From: Thiohalospira sp051746205
GTDB taxonomy: Bacteria; Pseudomonadota; Gammaproteobacteria; Thiohalospirales; Thiohalospiraceae
Direction of reading: 5' to 3'
DNA length: 64,000 nt
NCBI GenBank assembly: GCA_051746205.1
Contig: JBNJEU010000006.1
Span: 1 to 64,000, forward strand
In this document: piece by piece, positions 25,114 to 33,380 of the stretch
How positions within the stretch are numbered: position 1 is the first letter of the stretch
Layout of the letters: every line of letters begins with the position of its first letter
Translations under genes and position numbers: made by a program
Notes under the pieces: generated by a model
Told to the model about the DNA's origin: nothing
The model's input: only the letters and a program-made list of their open reading frames with translations
Database searches by the model: none

Positions 25114-27234
25114 CTATTTGACCCGCATCCCCGGTTCGGCGCCATCGTCCGGCGCCAGGATGAAGAGGTCGTCGCCCCCCGGGCCGGCGGCCAGCACCAT
25201 GCCCTCGGAGACGCCGAAGCGCATCTTGCGGGGCGCCAGGTTGGCGACCATGACGGTGCGTCGTCCCACCAGATCCTCGGGGGCGTAGGCCGACTTGATC
25301 CCGGCGAAGACCTGGCGGGTCTCGCCGCCGAGGTCGAGGGTCAGTCGCAGCAGTTTGTCGGCGCCCTCGACCGGGTCGGCGGCGGTGATGGCCGCCACCC
25401 GCAGGTCGATCCTCGCGAAGTCCTCGTAGGTGATCTCGGCGCCGACGGGGTCGTCGATCAGGGGGCCGGTGGCCGGCGCGACAGCATCGGTTCTCTCTGT
25501 ATTCATGGCGGCCAGTTCCTTGCTGGATGCCTCGACCAGAGCATCCACCTGTTTCGGATCGATGCGGGTGAGCAAGGGCTTGAAGGTGTTGATGGCGCCG
25601 TCGTTGATGGCGTCGAGGTCGGCCCAGGTCAGCTCGCGCCCGAGGAACTCCTCGGCGCGGTGGGCGAGGCCCGGCACGACCGGCTTCAGATAGGTCATGA
25701 TGACCCGGAAGAGGTCGATGCCCATGGCGCAGATGGCCTGGAGTTCCGGATCGCGCCCCGTCTCCTTCGCCACCACCCACGGTTGCAGTTCGTCGATCAG
25801 GCGGTTGGCCTCGTCGGCCAGCTCCATCACCTCGCGGACCAGGCGACTGAACTCGCGGTTCTCGTAATGCTCGGCGATGCGCCCGGCCACCCCGGCGAAT
25901 TCGCCGTGCACCGCACGCCAGCGTTCCACCAGCGCGTCGCGGGCAGCCAGCGATTCGGCGCCGGCGCCGGAGAAACGGTCCGCATCCCAGAGCAGTTCGT
26001 CGTCGAAGCGCTTGTTGATGAACTTGGCGCAGCGGCTGGCGATGTTCACCACCTTGCCGACCAGATCGGCGTTGACCCGGGCGATGAAGTCATCGGTATT
26101 GAGGTCGAGGTCCTCGATGCCCGGGCCGAGCTTGGCCGCCAGATAGTAGCGCAGATAGTCCGGATCCAGATGGTCGAGGTAGGTGCGAGCGTTCATGAAG
26201 GTGCCGCGTGATTTCGACATCTTGGCGCCGTTGACGGTGAGGAAACCGTGGCAGAACACCGCGCTCGGGGTGCGGAAATTGGCACCGTCGAGCATCGCCG
26301 GCCAGAACAGGGTGTGGAAGTAGGCGATGTCCTTGCCGATGAAATGGTAGAGCTCGGCCTGACTGTCGCGGCCCCACCAGGCGTCGAAGTCGAGGCCGTC
26401 GCGGCGTTCGCTCAGGTTCAGGAAACTCGCCATGTAGCCGATGGGTGCGTCCAGCCAGACGTAGAAGAACTTGCCCGGGGCGTCGGGGATCTCGAAGCCG
26501 AAGTAGGGCGCGTCGCGGGAGATGTCCCAGTCGCGCAGCCCCTCATCGAGCCACTCCTCCAGCTTGTGGGCGATCTCCGGCTGCACCGTCGGCCGCCCCC
26601 GGGGGTCGGTGCCGGCGATCCAGTCGTGCAGCATCGACTCGAAGTCGGCCAGGTGGAAGAAGTAGTGCTCGGAGTCGCGTTCCTCAGGCGTCGCCCCGGA
26701 GACCACCGAGACCGGGTTGCCCAGCTCGGTGGGCTGGTAGGTGGCGCCGCACGCCTCGCAGGCGTCACCGTACTGGTCGGCAGCGCCACAGCGCGGGCAG
26801 TCGCCCTTGACAAAGCGGTCCGGCAGGAACATCCCGGCCTCGGGGTCGTAGGCCTGGCGGATGGTCCTGCTGTGGATGTGGTCGGCGGCCAGCAGACGCT
26901 CGTAGATGGTTTCCGCCAGCCGGCGGTTCTCCACACTGTGGGTGGTGTGGAAATTGTCGAAGGCGACGTGGAAGTCGGTCAGGTCCTTCCAGTGCTCGCG
27001 GCCGATGCGCTCGATGAGCTCTTCCGGCGGGATCCCCTCGCGCTGGGCGCGCAGCATGATCGGCGTACCGTGGGCGTCGTCGGCGCAGACGTAAATGCAG
27101 TGGTTGCCCACCAGGCGCTGGTAACGCACCCAGATGTCGGTCTGCACGTATTCCACCAGGTGGCCGAGGTGGATGGCGCCGTTGGCGTAGGGCAGGGCGC
27201 TGGTGACCAGGATGTTGCGGTGGCCTTCGGTCAT
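25114..27234 (-). CDS. metG: Methionyl-tRNA synthetase
   Basis: Class I synthetase charging tRNA-Met, 706 residues. The HIGH motif appears as HLGH in ALPYANGAIHLGH near residue 13, the zinc knuckle as CPRCGAADQYGDACEACG near 148, and KMSKS intact in GAKMSKSRGT near 335. The last 110 residues form the EMAP-II-like tRNA-binding and dimerisation domain (DLRVAAITAADPVEGADKL). Same strand and immediately upstream of rnfA, as in several Gammaproteobacteria. Confidence 0.97.
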   Translation of the reverse strand: MTEGHRNILVTSALPYANGAIHLGHLVEYVQTDIWVRYQRLVGNHCIYVCADDAHGTPIMLRAQREGIPPEELIERIGREHWKDLTDFHVAFDNFHTTHSVENRRLAETIYERLLAADHIHSRTIRQAYDPEAGMFLPDRFVKGDCPRCGAADQYGDACEACGATYQPTELGNPVSVVSGATPEERDSEHYFFHLADFESMLHDWIAGTDPRGRPTVQPEIAHKLEEWLDEGLRDWDISRDAPYFGFEIPDAPGKFFYVWLDAPIGYMASFLNLSERRDGLDFDAWWGRDSQAELYHFIGKDIAYFHTLFWPAMLDGANFRTPSAVFCHGFLTVNGAKMSKSRGTFMNARTYLDHLDPDYLRYYLAAKLGPGIEDLDLNTDDFIARVNADLVGKVVNIASRCAKFINKRFDDELLWDADRFSGAGAESLAARDALVERWRAVHGEFAGVAGRIAEHYENREFSRLVREVMELADEANRLIDELQPWVVAKETGRDPELQAICAMGIDLFRVIMTYLKPVVPGLAHRAEEFLGRELTWADLDAINDGAINTFKPLLTRIDPKQVDALVEASSKELAAMNTERTDAVAPATGPLIDDPVGAEITYEDFARIDLRVAAITAADPVEGADKLLRLTLDLGGETRQVFAGIKSAYAPEDLVGRRTVMVANLAPRKMRFGVSEGMVLAAGPGGDDLFILAPDDGAEPGMRVK

Positions 27235-27396
27235 GGATGCCTTCTGTGCTGGTTGCGGAACGTGCGGCCGTTGCCTTCCGGGGGCGCGGAGGTGCGACCG
27301 GAAACCCGGTAACTTAGCATTCCAGGGGGGAATCGACCAGAGAGGATGGAGGTGGGAGGTGGGAAGCGGGCAGGGGGGACGGTGGACCGTCTCACG

Positions 27397-27440
27397 CGGG
27401 CTCTTGCGCCAGACCGGTCACCGGTCCGTGCAAGAGCCCG
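27397..27440 (-). terminator. Long hairpin downstream of the TRL lipoprotein gene
   Basis: CGGGCTCTTGC (27397-27407) and GCAAGAGCCCG (27430-27440) form a perfect 11-bp stem, and GACCGGT/ACCGGTC add an inner stem. It begins eight bases after the gene's stop on the minus strand. A short T run follows it only in the plus direction. It probably ends this transcript and blocks antisense read-through towards metG. The remaining bases 27235-27396 hold nothing evident. Confidence 0.55.
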
Positions 27441-27447
27441 TTTCCAT

Positions 27448-27768
27448 CTACTCGCCGCGGACGACGGTGCAGTTGGTGCCGTACACCCCGAGGATTACGT
27501 TGACGTCACGGTCGACGCTGGCTACCTTGGTGATGCCGGCGTCCTGCTTGGCGGCCTCGATGCTGGAGTCTCCCCGGACCAGCAGGCCGAGGATGTTGTC
27601 GGCGCAAGCACGTCCCTCCTTGGAAGCCCCCGCATTCGGGGTCGCCGTGACGGCGTCCTGGGTCTCGGTGTAGAGCATGCCGGTCCCGCTGTTGGTGGGT
27701 ATGGCGGCACAGCCACCCAGAAGGGCGGCGGCGGCAATCACACTCGGAACGGCCAGGTAAAGCTTCAT
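27448..27768 (-). CDS. TRL-like small lipoprotein
   Basis: A 106-residue lipoprotein: signal peptide ending in the lipobox ALLGGC, with Cys20 as the lipidated residue. The mature part, with a predicted strand LYTETQDAVTATPNAG and then ADNILGLLVRGDSSIEAAK and ITKVASVD, matches the TRL-like (tRNA-associated locus) family, whose role is unknown. A conserved cysteine pair (Cys in RACADN and in GTNCTVV) may form a disulfide. No tRNA gene is near it here despite the family name. It stands alone and is divergent from the secreted hydrolase at 27921. Confidence 0.75.
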   Translation of the reverse strand: MKLYLAVPSVIAAAALLGGCAAIPTNSGTGMLYTETQDAVTATPNAGASKEGRACADNILGLLVRGDSSIEAAKQDAGITKVASVDRDVNVILGVYGTNCTVVRGE

Positions 27769-27883
27769 CTTGTTGACTCCTCTGTCTTTCAGCTCGATAC
27801 CGGCCCGCCAACCGGCGGGATGTCACGTCAGTATAGGAGACGGATTCCCGTGTTGCCTGGTCTGATGAAATGCGCCACTCTTT

Positions 27884-27901
27884 GTGTGACGCCTGTCACA
27901 C
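27884..27901 (+). promoter_or_regulatory. CRP/Vfr-type palindrome upstream of the dienelactone hydrolase gene
   Basis: GTGTGACGCCTGTCACAC contains TGTGA-N6-TCACA, an exact match to the CRP consensus, with 7-bp perfect arms. It ends seven bases before the ribosome site AAGGAG and 19 bases before the ATG. That place is unusual for an activator: it could repress, act on the divergent lipoprotein gene about 115 bp away, or be an RNA hairpin in the 5' leader. Confidence 0.5.
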
Positions 27902-27920
27902 TGATAACAAGGAGTCCGTC

Positions 27921-28709
27921 ATGCGTATGCCGGTGGTTGTAGTCGCATCATTGTTCCTCCTCGCGCCTCTGCAGGCGGCCGAAATCCACACCGAAACGGT
28001 GACCTACGAGCACGATGGTCACGAGCTCACCGGCTATGTCGCCCACGATGGTTCGCATTCCGAGCCGCGCCCCGGCGTCCTGGTGGTCCACGAGTGGTGG
28101 GGGCACAACGAATACGCCCGAGATCGGGCGGAGCAGCTGGCTGAAGCGGGCTACGTCGCCTTCGCCCTGGACATGTACGGCGGCGGCGAGGTGGCCGACC
28201 ATCCCGACGAGGCGGGCGCCTTCGCCGGCCGGGTCAGAGAAAACCATGATCGGCTGACCGGCCGCTTCGATGCCGCCCACGACTGGCTGGCCGACCATGA
28301 ACTGACGGCGGGGCAACCACTGGCGGCGGTGGGGTACTGCTTCGGCGGCTCGGTGGCACTGGAGGCGGCCCGAGCCGGGGCGGATCTGGCGCTGGTGGCG
28401 AGTTTCCACGGGGGGCTGGCCACCGATCACCCGGCCGAGGCGGGCGAGGTGGATGCCGAGCTGCTGGTCTTCACCGGCGGTGCCGACCCCATGGTTCCGA
28501 CGAAACAGGTGGCCGGGTTCAGGGAGGAGATGGATGCGGCCGGAGTGCGCTACACACTGGTCGAGTTCGCGGGGGCGAAACACAGTTTCACCAATCCGGA
28601 GGCGGATGCCATCGCCGAGCGCTTCGGCATGCCGGTGGGCTACGATCCCCGCGCGGACCGCGATTCATGGCACCACCTGCTGGGTGTGATGTCCGACCGT
28701 CTGGAGTGA
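27921..28709 (+). CDS. Secreted dienelactone hydrolase-family protein
   Basis: A 262-residue alpha/beta hydrolase with a signal peptide (MRMPVVVVASLFLLAPLQA), so it acts in the periplasm. The triad of the family is visible: Cys in GYCFGG near residue 142, Asp in GGADPMVP near 189, His in AKHSF near 221. LVVHEWWGHNEYARDRA near 55 is the typical oxyanion region. The substrate is unknown; such exported members are widespread and not tied to chloroaromatic breakdown. Start ATG 27921 has AAGGAG seven bases before it. A CRP-like palindrome lies directly upstream. Confidence 0.85.
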   Translation: MRMPVVVVASLFLLAPLQAAEIHTETVTYEHDGHELTGYVAHDGSHSEPRPGVLVVHEWWGHNEYARDRAEQLAEAGYVAFALDMYGGGEVADHPDEAGAFAGRVRENHDRLTGRFDAAHDWLADHELTAGQPLAAVGYCFGGSVALEAARAGADLALVASFHGGLATDHPAEAGEVDAELLVFTGGADPMVPTKQVAGFREEMDAAGVRYTLVEFAGAKHSFTNPEADAIAERFGMPVGYDPRADRDSWHHLLGVMSDRLE

Positions 28710-28773
28710 TTCCAGTCGGCCTCCGGCCGAGTACTGCGGCCGCCCTGTCGTTTCGTTGTCACGGGGGTGGGCT

Positions 28774-28779
28774 TATACT
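28774..28779 (+). promoter_or_regulatory. -10 element for a possibly leaderless PDC-sensor transcript
   Basis: TATACT is followed by six bases and the ATG at 28786. As with pyrE, transcription would begin at or next to the start codon. No Shine-Dalgarno sequence is visible. A weak TTTCGT lies 17 bases upstream. Confidence 0.45.
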
Positions 28780-28785
28780 GCCCCC

Positions 28786-29736
28786 ATGAATGATCTGAAA
28801 CAGGCCATCGAAGCCCAGCGCGACACCCTGCAGACCCGCCTCCATGACCCCCTGGCGAAGCTCGCCGAGCGGATCGCGGAGGTCTGGCCCCGTCGCGAGG
28901 CACTGGACAGCCGTCTGCAGGAGGGCCTGACGGACCTGCCCGAGAGCACCTTCCTCTACGCCCTGAACACCGGCGGCATCCAGATCAGCGACAACGTCTC
29001 GCGGGGTGGTCTGCTTCCGGAGCACTTCGGCCGCGACCGCTCCATGCGCCCGTACATGAAGGAGGCGGTTCCGGCCGATGGCTTCCTGCTCTCCGAGGCG
29101 TACATCAGTCTGCTGGGGCGTCGGCCATCGCTGACTGCCCTGCAGTTGGTCCGCGGACGACGCGGTGAGGCGCTGGGGTTCCTCGGCGCCGACTTCGACC
29201 TGCGCAATCTGGCCGACTTTTCCAGCGACCTCTACGAGGAGAACGCTGAGTGGCGCCAGATCAAAGGGGACCCCTCGATTCGCGGGACGGTCTTCATGCA
29301 GAGCCGAACCGAGAGCCTGATGGACCGGAACATGGAAGCCGCGCTGGCCATCCTGGAGGAGTTGTTTACCGAGCGAGGGGTCTTCCAGGGGGTCTTCCAC
29401 TTCTCCAGTTCACGCGCCACCCTCTGGACGGTGGAAGACCCGTACCGCTACCGGATCCTGACTCACGAGTCGCTGGACGACCCGGATGTCTGCTTCGCCT
29501 TTCCCCATGAGCCCTATTCGGAGGCGGCCGTGATCCCGGCCGCTTCGGTGGCGCCGATCCTGGAAAATTTTCGCGCGCTGCGCTTTGCCGACGAGACGGT
29601 CTATCTGCGCTCGGCCTCGTTGAACCTCTTCAACGGCATGATCAGTCTGACCTTTTCCTGCGACGGCTCGCACTACATGCCGTGGGACGAGTTCCTGAGC
29701 CGGTCCGTCGATTTCTGGCTCGGGGCCACTGGCTAG
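28786..29736 (+). CDS. Stand-alone PDC (Cache-like) sensor domain protein
   Basis: A 316-residue protein consisting of a PDC-type ligand-binding fold with no attached kinase, methyl-accepting or cyclase domain and no evident membrane helix. Diagnostic phrases are FLYALNTGGIQISDNVSR near residue 58, HFGRDRSMRPYM near 80, SEAYISLLGRRPSLTALQ near 103 and GADFDLRNL near 136. Homologues of this architecture are common in Gammaproteobacteria; their partner and ligand are unknown. PDC domains usually sense extracellular small molecules, so a cytoplasmic one is unusual. The start at 28786 is chosen from the -10 spacing and the family N terminus. Confidence 0.75.
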   Translation: MNDLKQAIEAQRDTLQTRLHDPLAKLAERIAEVWPRREALDSRLQEGLTDLPESTFLYALNTGGIQISDNVSRGGLLPEHFGRDRSMRPYMKEAVPADGFLLSEAYISLLGRRPSLTALQLVRGRRGEALGFLGADFDLRNLADFSSDLYEENAEWRQIKGDPSIRGTVFMQSRTESLMDRNMEAALAILEELFTERGVFQGVFHFSSSRATLWTVEDPYRYRILTHESLDDPDVCFAFPHEPYSEAAVIPAASVAPILENFRALRFADETVYLRSASLNLFNGMISLTFSCDGSHYMPWDEFLSRSVDFWLGATG

Positions 29737-29752
29737 GAGCCCCGTTTGTCGC

Positions 29753-29758
29753 GATAAT
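29753..29758 (+). promoter_or_regulatory. Possible -10 element before the secreted unknown gene
   Basis: GATAAT followed by GGC, 33 bases before the ATG at 29792, in the same style as the TAGAATGGC elements of argG and gshA. No clear -35. Confidence 0.35.
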
Positions 29759-29791
29759 GGCGCCCGGAATCCGAGCACGAGAACCCCGACC

Positions 29792-30343
29792 ATGCGCGCG
29801 AAACTCGCCGTCCTGTTGCTGGCCCTCAGCCTGACCCCCGGCGCCGCACCCGCCTACGACACCCTGGAGCGGGGCGAGGGCGGCGCCACGACCCTGGACC
29901 TCATGGAGCGGTTCGCGGGCCATCGGGGCGCCGTCGACCGGGACCTCGTCGCCCAGCTGTTCGATGCGCGGGTGATGACGAGCATGAACATCCCCACCGA
30001 ACACCTGCGGGTGGCCTTCTACGACGCCGATACCGGGCGGCGGATGGACCGCCACGAGATCCGCGAACTGGTCGGCGACGAACCCCACGACGGCATGGTC
30101 GAGCTGATGTTCGTGGCCGCGGACGTCGCCCCGGAGGGACTGCCCATGGAGGTCGGTCAGCTGGTTGCGCTGATGGACGCCTCCTACCTGTCCAGCATGC
30201 GCGTGCCGGCCCCCGTCGATGTCGAGTTCTACGATGTCCGCTGCGGACCGGAGGGCCGTCGGGGCGGCGGGGTCTCCGGCCACACGCCACGGGAACCGTG
30301 CGAGCCCGGCGCGGCGGGGATGTCGCCGGGCGGGGATGAATGA
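29792..30343 (+). CDS. Unknown secreted protein
   Basis: A 183-residue protein with a clear signal peptide (MRAKLAVLLLALSLTPGAAPA, cut before YDTLER). I do not recognise the mature part, which is acidic and contains repeated MTSMNIP / LSSMRVP phrases around residues 63 and 131, each followed by an FYD strand, suggesting an internal duplication. The last 30 residues are Gly/Pro-rich. The M23 peptidase gene overlaps its end by four bases, so the two are probably made together and may act together on the cell wall. Confidence 0.65.
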   Translation: MRAKLAVLLLALSLTPGAAPAYDTLERGEGGATTLDLMERFAGHRGAVDRDLVAQLFDARVMTSMNIPTEHLRVAFYDADTGRRMDRHEIRELVGDEPHDGMVELMFVAADVAPEGLPMEVGQLVALMDASYLSSMRVPAPVDVEFYDVRCGPEGRRGGGVSGHTPREPCEPGAAGMSPGGDE

Positions 30344-31563
30344 CCGGGGCGTGGTCCATGCCCGCCGGCCGCGAGGGATGGCGGGCCGTGTGGTGCGCCG
30401 GACTGGTCGCCCTGCTGGCGGCCGTGTGGGCGGGCGCCGGCCATGCCGTGGAGGCCGCCGACGACCACGTGAGCCTGGAGTGGGAAGAGACCGACGACGG
30501 CGGCTACCGGCTGCGGGCCACCAACCACCACATCATCCCGATGTTCGTCCGGGTGGATCTGAAGGAACTGGAAGGGCTGGCGGCCGATGTCGAGCTGCCG
30601 CTGACCACCGTGCTGGAACCGGACGCGCGGGCGAAGCCGATCCTGGAGCTCTCCCGCACGGAAGGCCAGCGAGTCGCGTTCGAGTCCAGCACGGCCTTCT
30701 CCCGGGGAGACCCCGACCGCGTCGATCACGACGACCACCACCGGTACCTGCTCCCCTTCGCCCACGGCGAGAAGTATCGCGTGACCCAGGGCTACCACGG
30801 CGACTCCACCCATCGGGATGAGCAGGCCTATGCGGTGGATTTCGACATGCCGGTGGGAACGCCGGTGCACGCGGCCCGCGCGGGCCGCGTAGTGGAGACG
30901 CGGGCGGACGCCACCGGCGGTGGCACCTCGGCGCGTTTCCGGAACGACGAAGAGGGGAACTACATCCTCGTCGCCCACGACGACGGGACCTTCGCCAGCT
31001 ACGCCCATCTGCGCCGCGGCGGTGTGGTGGTCGAAGCGGGCGAAACGGTCGACGCCGGTGAACTCATTGGTTACAGCGGCAATACCGGCTACAGCTCCGG
31101 CCCGCACCTGCACTTCGATGTGCGCCGGCCGAGCCGCGACGGCGAGTTGCATACTCTCCCCACTCGCTTCCGCACGGTCGACGATCGCGGGCCACGTCTG
31201 GAAAAAGGTCGTTTCTATTACGCCGTCCATCCCGGCAAGCCGGCGTTCGAACCGATCCTTGGCGCGGAGCTGGAGAACGCGGATTTCGCCGATCATCGCG
31301 CGACGGTGACCACCGGCGAAGTCGACGTGCGCGCGGCGTCCGAGGACCTGACCACCATCCTCTTCCTGCGCAACGGCACCGACCAGCGGTTGCGCATCGA
31401 GGCCACCCTGGAATTGCGGGGGATGGAGGCGAGCACCGAGCGGACCGTGGAGCGGGTCGTAGCGCCGCGGACGGAGGTCTTTCTGACCCTGCTGCGCCCG
31501 CGCGACGGGGTGCGCTCCTACCAGTACGGCTACCGGCTCGCCTACGAACGGGCGGCGGAATGA
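30340..31563 (+). CDS. Secreted M23-family (LytM) peptidase
   Basis: A 407-residue protein with an N-terminal hydrophobic signal segment (about 13-36). Zinc-peptidase motifs are present: the His of STHRDEQAYAVDFD near residue 157 and SSGPHLHFDV near 258, with GTPVHAARAGRVVE between. This supports a cell-wall endopeptidase. N-terminal (about 40-135) and C-terminal (about 310-400) beta-rich domains are not recognised; the second may mediate binding. ATG overlaps the preceding gene's stop (ATGA). It could instead be a catalytically quiet LytM factor, since the first ligand motif differs from the classical HxGxD form. Confidence 0.8.
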   Translation: MTGAWSMPAGREGWRAVWCAGLVALLAAVWAGAGHAVEAADDHVSLEWEETDDGGYRLRATNHHIIPMFVRVDLKELEGLAADVELPLTTVLEPDARAKPILELSRTEGQRVAFESSTAFSRGDPDRVDHDDHHRYLLPFAHGEKYRVTQGYHGDSTHRDEQAYAVDFDMPVGTPVHAARAGRVVETRADATGGGTSARFRNDEEGNYILVAHDDGTFASYAHLRRGGVVVEAGETVDAGELIGYSGNTGYSSGPHLHFDVRRPSRDGELHTLPTRFRTVDDRGPRLEKGRFYYAVHPGKPAFEPILGAELENADFADHRATVTTGEVDVRAASEDLTTILFLRNGTDQRLRIEATLELRGMEASTERTVERVVAPRTEVFLTLLRPRDGVRSYQYGYRLAYERAAE

Positions 31564-31700
31564 ACGGTCTGCTCCGGAACCAAAGCCGTGATGCCGGCGG
31601 GTGGAATAACGGTCGCGTTGGTACCACAATGGTCGGACCGAGAATCGGCCGTCCCCGGGGTGGTCGTCCCTGTCTGTCGCAGTCTTGAGGAGTCGAAGTC

Positions 31701-32795
31701 ATGGCGAGTGTGTCCGAATTGCAGGTCGAAACCGCGCTCAAGGACTATGTGGAGCCCTATCTGAATACCGACCTGGTCAGCGCGAAAGCGGTGGCGGGGA
31801 TCACCATCGATGGCGGCCGGGCCACCATCGATCTGGTCCTCGGATTCCCGCTGGAAGGCTATCGTCGGACGCTGGCCGATGCCGTGGCCGAGGTGGTGAC
31901 GAAGAACACCCCGGCGGAAGGGGTCACCGTCAACATCGAGCAGCGGATCGAGTCCCACGCGGTCCAGCAGGGGGTCTCTCCCATCAACGGGGTTAAGAAC
32001 ATCATCGCCGTGGCCTCCGGCAAGGGCGGCGTCGGCAAGTCGACCACCGCGGTGAACCTGGCGCTGGCGCTGGCGGGGGAGGGCGCCACCGTCGGCATCC
32101 TCGACGCCGACATCTACGGTCCGAGCCTGCCGCGGATGATGGGACTGTCCGACGAGAAGCCGGATTCGAAGGACAACAAGACCCTGGAGCCGATGGTCAG
32201 TTACGGCGTCCAGAGCATGTCCATCGGTTACCTCATCGAGCCGGACACCCCGATGATCTGGCGTGGCCCGATGGTGACCCAGGCGCTGGGCCAGCTCCTC
32301 AACGATACCAACTGGAAGGACCTGGACTACCTGGTCATCGACCTGCCGCCGGGCACCGGCGACATCCAGCTCACCCTGGCCCAGCAGGTGCCGGTCTCGG
32401 GCGCGCTCATCGTCACCACCCCGCAGGACATCGCCCTGCTCGACGCCCACAAGGCGCACAAGATGTTCGAGAAGGTGTCGGTGCCGAGCCTCGGCATCGT
32501 CGAGAACATGTCCATCCACATCTGTTCCAACTGTGGCCACGAGGAGCACATCTTCGGCGAGGGCGGCGGTCAGGCCATGGCCGACCAGTACGGCCTCGAG
32601 CTGCTCGGCTCGCTGCCTCTGGACATCCACATCCGCGAGCAGGCCGACGGCGGCAAGCCGACGGTGGCCGCGGACCCGGAGGGGCGCGTTACCGAGATCT
32701 ATCGCGAGATCGCGCGTGCCACGGCCGCGCGGCTCTCGCTCCAGGCCAGGGAGCACAGCCACAAGTTCCCCAACATCGTGGTCGAGAACAACTAG
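31701..32795 (+). CDS. mrp: Mrp/ApbC iron-sulfur cluster carrier ATPase
   Basis: P-loop NTPase that binds and delivers [4Fe-4S] clusters to apoproteins. The 364 residues comprise an N-terminal MIP18-like domain (about 1-85) and the ATPase with SGKGGVGKSTTAVNLA near residue 107, DADIYGPS near 136 and the cluster-binding CSNCGH near 275. Start ATG 31701 follows GAGGAG. dcd begins 17 bases after its stop, implying one transcript. Confidence 0.94.
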   Translation: MASVSELQVETALKDYVEPYLNTDLVSAKAVAGITIDGGRATIDLVLGFPLEGYRRTLADAVAEVVTKNTPAEGVTVNIEQRIESHAVQQGVSPINGVKNIIAVASGKGGVGKSTTAVNLALALAGEGATVGILDADIYGPSLPRMMGLSDEKPDSKDNKTLEPMVSYGVQSMSIGYLIEPDTPMIWRGPMVTQALGQLLNDTNWKDLDYLVIDLPPGTGDIQLTLAQQVPVSGALIVTTPQDIALLDAHKAHKMFEKVSVPSLGIVENMSIHICSNCGHEEHIFGEGGGQAMADQYGLELLGSLPLDIHIREQADGGKPTVAADPEGRVTEIYREIARATAARLSLQAREHSHKFPNIVVENN

Positions 32796-32812
32796 CCGGG
32801 AGAGACGACGGG

Positions 32813-33379
32813 ATGAGCATCAAATCGGATCGCTGGATCCGGCGCATGGCCGAGGAGCACGGCATGATCGAGCCGTTCGAGCCGGGGCAGGTGCGCGAGA
32901 ACGAGCAGGGACGGGTGATCTCCTACGGCACCTCCAGCTACGGCTACGATCTGCGCTGCGCCAACGAGTTCAAGATCTTCACCAACATCAATTCGGCGGT
33001 GGTGGATCCCAAGGCGTTCTCGGAGCAGAGCTTTGTCGACTTTACCGGCGATGTCTGCATCATACCGCCCAACTCCTTCGCCCTCGCGCGCACGGTGGAG
33101 TATTTCCGCATCCCGCGTTCGGTGCTGACCATCTGCCTCGGCAAGTCCACCTACGCGCGCTGCGGGATCATCGTCAACGTGACGCCGCTGGAGCCGGAGT
33201 GGGAGGGCCACGTGACCCTGGAGTTCTCCAACACCACCCCCCTGCCGGCGAAGATCTACGCCAACGAGGGAGTGGCCCAGCTGCTCTTCCTGGAGTCGGA
33301 CGAGGAGTGCGAGACCTCCTACGGCGACCGGGGCGGGAAGTACATGGGCCAGCGCGGGGTGACCCTGCCGCGCTCGTGA
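32813..33379 (+). CDS. dcd: dCTP deaminase
   Basis: Converts dCTP to dUTP, the main source of dUMP for thymidylate synthesis in many Gammaproteobacteria. The 188-residue protein has SSYGYDLRCANEFKIF near residue 43, GKSTYARCGIIVNVTPLEP near 110 with the catalytic Glu near 138, and the C-terminal GGKYMGQRGVTLPR lid. Length and motifs match E. coli Dcd (193). The stop lies one base from that of the convergent DUF3108 gene. Confidence 0.96.
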   Translation: MSIKSDRWIRRMAEEHGMIEPFEPGQVRENEQGRVISYGTSSYGYDLRCANEFKIFTNINSAVVDPKAFSEQSFVDFTGDVCIIPPNSFALARTVEYFRIPRSVLTICLGKSTYARCGIIVNVTPLEPEWEGHVTLEFSNTTPLPAKIYANEGVAQLLFLESDEECETSYGDRGGKYMGQRGVTLPRS

Positions 33380-33380
33380 A

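Noticed and set aside
27397..27440. Possible tRNA near the TRL-like gene
   Set aside because: The structure is one long hairpin, without cloverleaf arms, a GTTC-type T loop or a CCA end.
30229..31629. A 466-codon minus-strand frame opposite the M23 peptidase
   Set aside because: The plus-strand peptidase has clear catalytic motifs and a coupled start; the reverse frame has none.
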